Assembly: GCA_022496205.1 (NCBI GenBank)
Contig: WTXD01000004.1
Coordinates: forward strand, 62,001-126,000
Origin: Gloeopeniophorella convolvens
Lineage: Eukaryota > Basidiomycota > Agaricomycetes > Russulales
Reading direction: 5' to 3'
DNA length: 64,000 bases
Shown here piece after piece: positions 57,546 through 64,000 of the stretch (its first letter is position 1; the number at the start of each line of letters is the position of its first letter). The position numbers and the translations under genes were made by a program. The notes under the pieces are model-generated. The model had not been told where the DNA came from. It saw only the letters and a list, made by a program, of their open reading frames with translations, and did not search any database.

Positions 57546-59088
57546 ATGCCGACTGTATCACCGCCTGCAAAAGTCCTGCTCACTGGCGCAAATGGCTTCA
57601 TCGCGGCGTGGATCGTGCGCGCTCTATTGGAGGCTGGTTACTCCGTGCGAGGGACGGTCCGCCACGCGAACAAAGGCGAATATCTCAAGACGCTCTTTAC
57701 GCGCTATGGAGATAAGCTGGAGATTGTTGTCGTCGAGGACCTCACACAGGTACATCTCCTTCCCCGATGCTCTCTTAGTGAATTTCGACGAACCGGATCT
57801 ACAGGATGGCGCCTTCGACGAGGCAGTGAAAGGCGTAGATCTGGTGATGCACACCGCGTCGCCAGCTTCGTTCAATGTGAAGACGCCAGATGGTAAAGAC
57901 CAATGTCCGATATCTTCACCGGACAAGTCATCATCCCTTCCTAGATTTTGTCATCCCAGCCATCAAGGGGACTGTCGGACTACTTGAGTCAGTTCAGCAG
58001 CATGGGTGCGCGCCTCCATTGTAGAATATTCGATGCAGCAATGATCCGACGTGTGTTCCTAGTTCCTCCGTCAAACGTGTGGTCATCACATCGTCTTCTG
58101 CGGCCCTTACGCGACCGACAAGGGGACCAGTCCTATTTGACGAGTCGACCTGGAACGAATATGCCGTAGAGACGTACAAGGAGAAAGGCGCGGAGACGTC
58201 ACCTTACGTTGCTTATCAGGCCTCGAAGACGCTGGCAGAAAGAGGTGACTTGCGCCGAAGCCGTTCTAATTTCCGAGGTCGGTGCTAAACGGAAGTCACC
58301 AGCTGCCTGGGGGTTCCACGAGAAGAACAAAGACGTCATCCAGTGGGACGTTATAGCATCAATCCTCCCTTCGTATGTGTTCTCTCATGCCTGATCGCAT
58401 ATTTATTTTACGCCACGCTATAGGTTTTCGGGGTAAGGTGTTCCAACAAGATTGATGCCTGAGCTCATGTTTCCCTATGTCTCCTCGCTTAGCCACCCAT
58501 CCACGTCCCCTCGATCAAAGAACTCAACGTGACGTCCCTGGACTTCTATAGTACCGTGGTACTGGGAAAAAAGGGAAACGTGGTCTTGATGGGCGACAAC
58601 TCAACGTTCGTGGACGTGCGAGACGTCGCAATGGCGCACGTGCTCGCTGGAGAAAAGCCGGCTGCTGGTGGGGAACGCATCACTGTCAGCGGTGGTGAGT
58701 GGATTCATGCGCCTCTCACTGGCTCGCGTAGTCGATATTGATCTGACATGCGCACAGGGAGCTTTTTCTGGCAGGAATTTTGTATGTCTTTTTCACCACC
58801 CGTTTGTCCAGCGGGAAACTCACGCGCGCAGTGGACATCGCGAATGTCATCTTGCCGCCTCCATTCCCGAATCTGCCTAAAGGCAACCCGGGCGCGACCG
58901 TGGGGAAGCCCTACCTGAGACAGTACTCGACTGCCAAGGCCGACTCGATACTTGGGCTCAAGACGCATACTGCAGCAGAGATGGTGGCAGACACGCTATC
59001 AAAGCTGGCCGAGATTGAGAAGAACCAAGCGCAGAATGAGCCGGGAGTAGGCCACGTGGTAAAATACCCACGTGTGTATTGTAGCTGA
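57546..59088 (+). pseudogene. Extended SDR reductase (Gre2/dihydroflavonol-reductase type), copy D, with one-base frame break
   Basis: NADPH-dependent ketone/aldehyde reductase type. Exons 57546-57749, 57805-57892, 57945-58005, 58063-58244 and 58303-58372 are followed by a 9-base exon near 58433 and further exons to the stop at 59086-59088. Seen are MPTVSPPAKVLLTGANGFIA (Rossmann), GTVRHANKGEYLKTLF, AVKGVDLVMHTASPA, FVIPAIKGTVGLLESVQQHG, RVVITSSSAALTRP, the catalytic Y-x-x-x-K as YQASK, then VFG-PPIHVPSIKEL, FVDVRDVAMAHVLA and LGLKTHTAAEMVADTL. At about 58352-58354 one base appears to be missing (TGGGACGTTATAGCATCAATCC): the conserved INPPFVFGP stretch is in the next frame. Without that base the predicted frame stops soon after. 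It is otherwise complete, so either error or recent inactivation. Confidence 0.68.
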
Positions 59089-59231
59089 CGATCTGTTGTA
59101 GCACTTCTTTGATCGATTTGCTCGATGATTTTATTTTTCTTGCTTTTGAATGAAGGTAAATTGTGACACTGTGAAGGCCGAGTCTGCACCGTTGTGTGGT
59201 CACTGCGCCCAGAATATACTCATTGACATCC

Positions 59232-59284
59232 TCGATGCATCCACATCCCCGACGCATCCACATCCCCGACGCATCCACATCCTC
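59232..59284. repeat. Short tandem repeat, unit about 17 bases, three copies
   Basis: GATGCATCCACATCCCC, GACGCATCCACATCCCC and GACGCATCCACATCCTC follow one another directly. Confidence 0.8.
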
Positions 59285-59714
59285 GACCGTCTGATACGAT
59301 GCTTACATACGCGCTGCACAGTCAGCGCTACAGCTTCAGCGCTGCCGCCTGGGCGCGTCAAGCTTCGAGTTGTGCTTCGGTTCTAGAGCCTACATACCAC
59401 CCTAAGCGTCGTCTGGAGTTCGCATCATTGCTGATGACTTGCAAAACCTTTCAAAAGGCCACCATCTTAGCGAAAGCAGCAGCGTCACCGATTGTTGAAT
59501 TTGCAGCGGCTCAATCAAAGGTACGCCAGCACCCAGCTCTCGAGGATCAGACGTACGAACGGCTCCCTGCAGTTCTCGACAGATATGGTGTCCTATTACT
59601 TCCTTATGCAAGCCCCCCATCGAGACATGAAAATCCGAATGCATTTACACACAAGTCATGGAATATGACCTAAGACGGTTCTCAGTGAGTGGGTCGGGCT
59701 AGGACTCTCCTGCA

Positions 59715-59720
59715 TATAAA
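59715..59720 (+). promoter_or_regulatory. TATA box of the classical SDR gene
   Basis: TATAAA, 61 bases before the ATG at 59781; inferred from sequence and spacing. Confidence 0.5.
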
Positions 59721-59780
59721 CAACTAAATACTTTCCAGCCGCCCTGCATCGTCATCAGCCACCCTCCAGCATATCTACCC

Positions 59781-60852
59781 ATGTCAGAAATCGCCCAATC
59801 TCGTGTCTGGCTTAGTATGTCCAATCCCAGCATAGAGGGCGTGCTTGCTCACCTGTACCTGCAGTCACCGGAACGTCCTCTGGGTTCGGACGCGCGCTGC
59901 TCGAGCTGGTGCTATCCAAGAACGAGCGCGCTGTCGCGACCGCTCGCAACGTCTCAGTGCTCGATGACTTGCGCGCAAAATACTCCGAAGAGCAGCTCCT
60001 CGTCCAGCATCTCGACGTCACGCACGTGGAGCAAATCGAGGAGCTGTTCGCGACGGTCGAGGCGCACTTCCACCGCCTTGACGTTGTAGTCAATAACGCC
60101 GGGTACGGCCTCGTCGGAGAGATCGAGGCCATCCCAGACGACAAGGCGCGGCACCAAATCGAGACGCTGTTCTGGGGACCGGTCAATATCACGAAAAGGG
60201 TGCGTGGCCCGCGATGCGCAGCACTCATCGCGCTGATGCAGAACCCTGACTGCAGGCCATCCGCATGTTCCGCGACGTGAACCCGCCGGGCGTTGGCGGG
60301 CGCGTCCTGGCCGTCTCGTCCGTCGGCGGTTATGCGGCCAACGCGACGCGCGCGTACTACAATGCCGGGAAGTTTGGTGAGCCGCCGCGCTTGATCCACC
60401 CGTCAACCCGATCTTATGTCTAAATTGGTGCGCGCCGCAGCGCTCGAGGGCTTCACCGAGGCATTCACGCGCGAGATGCCGCCCGAGTGGAACATCAAGG
60501 GCATCATCATCGAGCCGGGTATGTTCCCGACCGAGTGGCACGCGGCTCGATGGTGCGCGTCGCGCGGCACCCCGCGTACGGCGACGACTCGCCCAGCGCG
60601 CGCCTGCTGCGCATGGTGGATGCGTTCCCGCGCATCGGCGACGTCGCGCGCGCCGCGCGTGTGATGTACGACGTCGCGGGCATCGCGGAGCCGCCGCTGC
60701 GCCTGCAGCTCGGCAGCGACGCGTGGGGCATCGTCAATACGCGCGCGAAGGCTACGCTTGCGGACCAGGAGAAGTGGGCGTCGTGGAGCCATGGGACGAA
60801 TCAGGACGGCTATGGGCCGGAAGTTCTGGAGATGCTCGCGGAGGCGAAGTAA
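59781..60852 (+). pseudogene. Classical short-chain dehydrogenase/reductase with one-base frame break in the last exon
   Basis: NAD(P)-dependent oxidoreductase, substrate unknown. Exons 59781-59814, 59865-60199, 60256-60376 and 60441-60852. Motifs: WLITGTSSGFGRALLELVLS (TGxxxGxG cofactor motif), HLDVTHVEQIEELF, RLDVVVNNAGYGLVGEIEAI (NNAG), RVLAVSSVGGYAANATRAYY followed by NAGKFALEGFTEAF (catalytic Ser, Tyr and the Y-x-x-x-K Lys), IKGIIIEPGMFPTEW. The exon lengths sum to 902, not a multiple of three. After FPTEWH the conserved continuation (SMVRVARHPAYGDDSPSARL ... RLQLGSDAWGIVNTRAKATL ... WASWSHGTNQDGYG) lies in another frame, so one base is missing, or two are extra, near 60540-60548. The 3' part is otherwise perfectly conserved in style to the stop at 60850-60852. 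Sequencing error or recent pseudogene. Confidence 0.7.
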
Positions 60853-61160
60853 GGCGAAAGCCGATATGTGGGCCAGGTGGACGGGAAGTCGTGCTTCTTG
60901 TGGTTATATTGAAGTGGATGCACATCCTTGTACTGATCAGCCATTCGTAAAAACAGTTTTATGGGCTGATAATTGCCAACAGGACGATCCTGGGATCGTC
61001 AACTCTATCTGTCTAAGATGGGTGGTACAACGCTAGGAAAGACATGCGGGGAGAATCGAAATACATACAGTGTGACATGTGGATATAATGGCATCCTTCA
61101 AGAACAAAACAAGAATATCGAAACAATGGAGACAAATACACAATTTCACTTCGTAGCTAG

Positions 61161-62927
61161 CTAGTCCGCGCCAATGTCCTGAATCAAAAAGTGTACCAAA
61201 ATGCCTGCGCAATCTTGGTGAATGCGGGGTTGGGCTTCGGGGTCGTCTGGGTCAGTTAGGGAGGCTGTCACTGCGAAGAAGGCGGAACGCACAGTATAAC
61301 ACACGATCCCGTCCTCGCAGAGCACGCTCATGACCTGCTCCATGTTCGGAAGCTCCTCCGGGAACACCAAAGGCAGCGGCACGCCCGCGCGCCACGGGAG
61401 GTACGAGTCGACGCACAGCACGCCCTCGTCCCAGTGCGGTGTGGGCGCGACGGTGCGCATCCCGTAGCTGACCATGTGCGACTGCACCTTGTATGGCAGC
61501 CGGCGGGGCGGCGTCATCTGGACCGCGTCGCACCACGCGAGCCAGGGGACGACGTCCGCCGTCGCGCCGCCGCGCGCAGCGAAGAAGTCGAGCAGCACGC
61601 GCGCGGGGACGTGCACCTCGAGCTGCTCCTGCCCGCGCTCGACGGGGCTCGTCGTCACCTGCAGCGTGACGAGCCGCTCGCGCGGGTCGGCGTGGAACGG
61701 GCCCGTCGTGGAGGAACCGCGCATGGCATTGCGTTGCGGCGGACGCGGATGTAGCGCGTCGTCGTGGCGCGCTGGATGGGCGGGAGGAGCAGCTCGAAGC
61801 GCCGCGGCTGGCGCGAGGACCCCTGGGGGAGCTGTGCGGGCGGCGAGTCGCGGAAGTCGTAGACGTGGAGCGTGTCCTCCGAGGACATCGTGTAGAGGAT
61901 GTGATACTCGTCGAGGAAGTCGAATGATGAGAACCGCACGTCGGAGATCTGACCAGTGTTAGGTGATCCCAGGCAGCTCCGGACCCAAGGATTTACGTAC
62001 CTGATCAGAGATCTGCTGTCCCGTCTTCCAGTTCCAGACTGAAATGTACTTGATGCGCGCGCCAGTCGCGACGTGATCTCCGCAGACGCATAGGTTGTCG
62101 AGCTGAGCGCGGATGCCGTTCCATGGACTGAAAGAACCCGTGGGCCCGACTGCCAAGGGATGGACTGCTCCCGTTGATAACGTACACACATGGAAGGCAC
62201 GATCGCTGGTACACGACATCATCGGTTCGTTTCGATAATTACCGGAGAAGAGAAGCACGTACAGCATGTAGATGAGCAGGTCCTGGGACGCGTCGATGCA
62301 GAAGCTGGTAGCTTCTGGTGGGACGTTGAGGACCCAATGGGCTCCTTCGATCTGGCGGAGCCGCGAAGGCACACGGAGAACAAGGAGGTCCTGGCGGGGC
62401 CCCACGGCATCGACGTGCTTCGTGCGGAAAACGATGATGTTCCCAGAGACGGCTACAGGGTGCCCCCAACCGTTGAGGAGACCCACATCTTCTGCCTTGG
62501 CCAGGTCGAGATTCTCCCACGCAGCGCCGTGCGCAGTCAGCAGCTCGAGCTTCTCCGCCTTGCTCAGCCTGTTCTGCGGGGTGTCGCACATCCCATACTT
62601 GTAGAGGCTAAGCTTGTAGCGGAGGCTCGCGGAGGTTGCGATCACGTCCCGGAAAACGCGACATGTCTGGAGCGCGTCTGAGTCAGATCAACCTCGGCAG
62701 ACGACGCGGCACGCGGCACAGACCAGTTGGCACGCCAGGACCGACTTGGGGTGCGACATCTCCAGGACCTTGATCATGAGCTCCTCTGGGAGGATCATGA
62801 GATGGGTGCTACTGGCTTTCTTCACTTCGGGTGCGGAGGAGGCAGTGGCTCGTTGTCTGAAGGATGTTGTGAACGGATGAAGAAGGCGTGGACGGAAGCT
62901 TGGCGGCGGCGCAACGACGTAGGCCAT
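61161..62927 (-). CDS. F-box protein (WD/beta-propeller-like C-terminus), with possible frame break
   Basis: Minus-strand F-box gene. Likely start at 62925-62927 (MAYVVAPPPSFRPRLLHPFT...). F-box LMILPEELMIKVLEMSHPKS...LACQL, then after an intron TCRVFRDVIATSASLRYKLS. A long non-repetitive domain follows: GWGHPVAVSGNIIVFRTKHV, RQIEGAHWVLNVPPEATSFC, LDNLCVCGDHVATGARIKYI, ISVWNWKTGQQISDQ, ISDVRFSSFDFLDEYHILYT, EDTLHVYDFRDSPPAQLPQG; these beta-rich blocks resemble a propeller. The tail is ADVVPWLAWCDAVQM...HFLIQDIGAD (stop 61161-61163). Near 61722-61732 the upstream frame (YIRVRRNAMP) and downstream frame (RGSSTTGPFHADPRERLVTL) are out of step by one base with no intron to bridge them. Typical agaricomycete F-box family; target unknown. 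Confidence 0.65.
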
Positions 62928-63353
62928 GATGTTGGCGGTTTCTAGGCGGGATGGATGCCTTCCCGGGCTGAAAATGTTTGACAAGCGAGCTGGCGGGGAA
63001 AAGTAAAGGGCAATGTCTTGCTGATCATGGCCGGTTTTGACCCACCAACTGCACAAGCTATACGTACACCATCGACCCCGCCCCCGACGAGCGCTTGCTA
63101 GGCCAGCAAACGCTATCATCTATCAATTCCGCACAGTCGGCGGTCGGTCCGCCGTGCGCGCTCGTCTCACTCAAGTCCGAGGGCCGCTTTGCCGGTCAAT
63201 GTCCTCATGCGACTCGGGCAGATTGTGGGAATACGACGCGAGTCAACGATACAATTGGACAATGCAATGGCGTCTGCGCGTAGACGTGCGCGCGCCCGGA
63301 CGCGAGCGAATCTCAAACACCGAAGACCCGCATGGCTAGCAACTTCTACCGAC
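62928..63353. other. Intergenic, no gene recognised
   Basis: About 0.4 kb upstream of the F-box gene and downstream of the epimerase; nothing recognised. Confidence 0.5.
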
Positions 63354-64000
63354 TCACAGCCTTCGCTGCATCGTCTGCAACACTGCGTCAACCGCCCCGT
63401 CCATATGCTTCGCAATATCTACGGCTTTGGGGCTCCAGCCGAGCCCCCTGGCGCGGTCGCACTGGAACCTCTGGCTCGCAGCAAATATCTGCCATTCCCT
63501 GAGAAAACGCGAGGATCAAAGTCAACCATCATTGGCGTCATAAGGGTCGGGACGATAAGCCCCAGACATCAGCACATACCGGCTCAGATCTTCAACCTTA
63601 ATCGACTCCGGAGCGCTGTCCTCCAGGACCCCCCGGCGCTTGAGCGCTTCTCCGACCAACTCCATAAGTGTCTTGCATGACACGGCGTTGGCGACGCCGA
63701 GATAATATCGTTCGTAGGCACTTGTGTCATTGTCCACGCCGCTCAAGATGCGCGCAACCACGCGTACAAACAGGTCGACGAGATCATCCAGCCCGACCTG
63801 GGGCCCCAGTCAGTTAAAGAACCTGATGGGAGGCGGGTCGCGAACCAAGTACAGGACGTTCGAGCCCTCTCCGATATAGCAAGGGCGCCGGCGAAGGGTG
63901 GCGAGATGTATCAAGTACTTGATGAAGACCGACCCTGCTGGGAGAGGCCCATCGGATATGCCGATGATGCCGCCTGGAGAGATGATGTGCGTCTCAGCGT
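63354..64000 (-). CDS. NAD-dependent epimerase/dehydratase-like protein, 3' part (5' end outside window)
   Basis: C-terminal half of an extended SDR of the nucleoside-diphosphate-sugar epimerase-like type found in fungi. Exons read from the window end: 63846-64000, 63580-63797 and 63354-63498, with introns of 48 and 81 bases and matching phases. The product reads THIISPGGIIGISDGPLPAG, FIKYLIHLATLRRRPCYIGE, GSNVLYLVGLDDLVDLFVRV, ARILSGVDNDTSAYERYYLG, LMELVGEALKRRGVLEDSAP, EWQIFAASQRFQCDRARGLG and ends AVLQTMQRRL. The P-G-x-I-x-G segment, the GEGSNV...LDDLVDLF strand-helix pair and the (A/C)RARGLGW end are characteristic. The Rossmann motif and Y-x-x-x-K site lie beyond the window. Substrate unknown. 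Confidence 0.75.

Larger units (their letters stand above)
59089..59780. other. Intergenic with short tandem repeat
   Basis: About 0.7 kb without a recognised gene. A tandem repeat of about 17 bases lies at 59232-59284. A TATAAA box at 59715-59720 precedes the next gene. Confidence 0.45.

Noticed and set aside
57146..57715. Plus-strand open frame of 189 codons before reductase D
   Set aside because: Its 3' end reads the reductase first exon in the wrong frame, and its 5' part has no motif.
1..64000. CRISPR array, rRNA genes, or autonomous retro- or DNA transposon with coding capacity
   Set aside because: No regularly spaced repeats, no rRNA-like segment, and no reverse transcriptase, integrase or transposase motif was found on either strand.

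Overview
The window looks like a gene-dense segment of an agaricomycete (basidiomycete) genome, most probably a wood-decay polypore-type fungus. The signs are intron-rich genes with introns of mostly 45-80 bases (GT-AG), GC-rich coding sequence, a short tRNA gene, and families typical of this group: an AA9 lytic polysaccharide monooxygenase, F-box/leucine-rich proteins, a C2-NACHT-WD40 receptor-like protein, GNAT paralogues and lineage-specific secreted proteins. All assignments come from reading translations by eye; nothing was searched against a database.

Layout. 1-373: last three exons of a Vti1-type SNARE. 1.6-2.6 kb: GNAT acetyltransferase with a disrupted 5' end. 4.6-5.4 kb: relic of a multi-pass membrane protein. 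5.9-7.4 kb: Sae2/CtIP-type DNA-end-resection factor, followed by a tRNA-Gly(UCC). 9.0-10.5 kb: F-box protein. 11.2-18.0 kb: tandem array of three extended short-chain reductases (cinnamoyl-CoA/dihydroflavonol reductase type) with the same exon plan; the first has a one-base deletion. 19.2-21.0 kb: NAP1 histone chaperone. 21.9-23.8 kb (minus): catalase. 25.0-30.8 kb (minus): two paralogous secreted proteins, plus a decayed third start at about 31.7 kb. 33.7-34.5, 41.3-42.0 and 43.8-44.7 kb: three GNAT paralogues. 36.3-37.5 kb (minus): AA9 LPMO. 39.6-40.3 kb: small cysteine-rich secreted protein with a Kex2-like site. 46.6-47.2 kb: non-coding element with 33-bp terminal inverted repeats. 47.7-57.0 kb: two related F-box genes flanking an eleven-exon C2-NACHT-WD40 gene with seven very similar WD40 units. 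57.5-59.1 kb: a fourth reductase. 59.8-60.9 kb: a classical SDR. 61.2-62.9 kb (minus): another F-box gene. 63.4 kb to the end (minus): a partial NAD-dependent epimerase.

Housekeeping functions (membrane fusion, DNA repair, chromatin assembly, peroxide detoxification) alternate with accessory, recently duplicated families (reductases, GNATs, secreted proteins, F-box proteins, the NLR-like gene). The LPMO, catalase, secreted proteins and reductases would fit oxidative plant-biomass decay and small-molecule handling, but that link is inferred from family membership and proximity. Several otherwise well-formed genes carry single-base frame breaks, so either uncorrected sequencing indels or recent pseudogenisation is affecting this segment.
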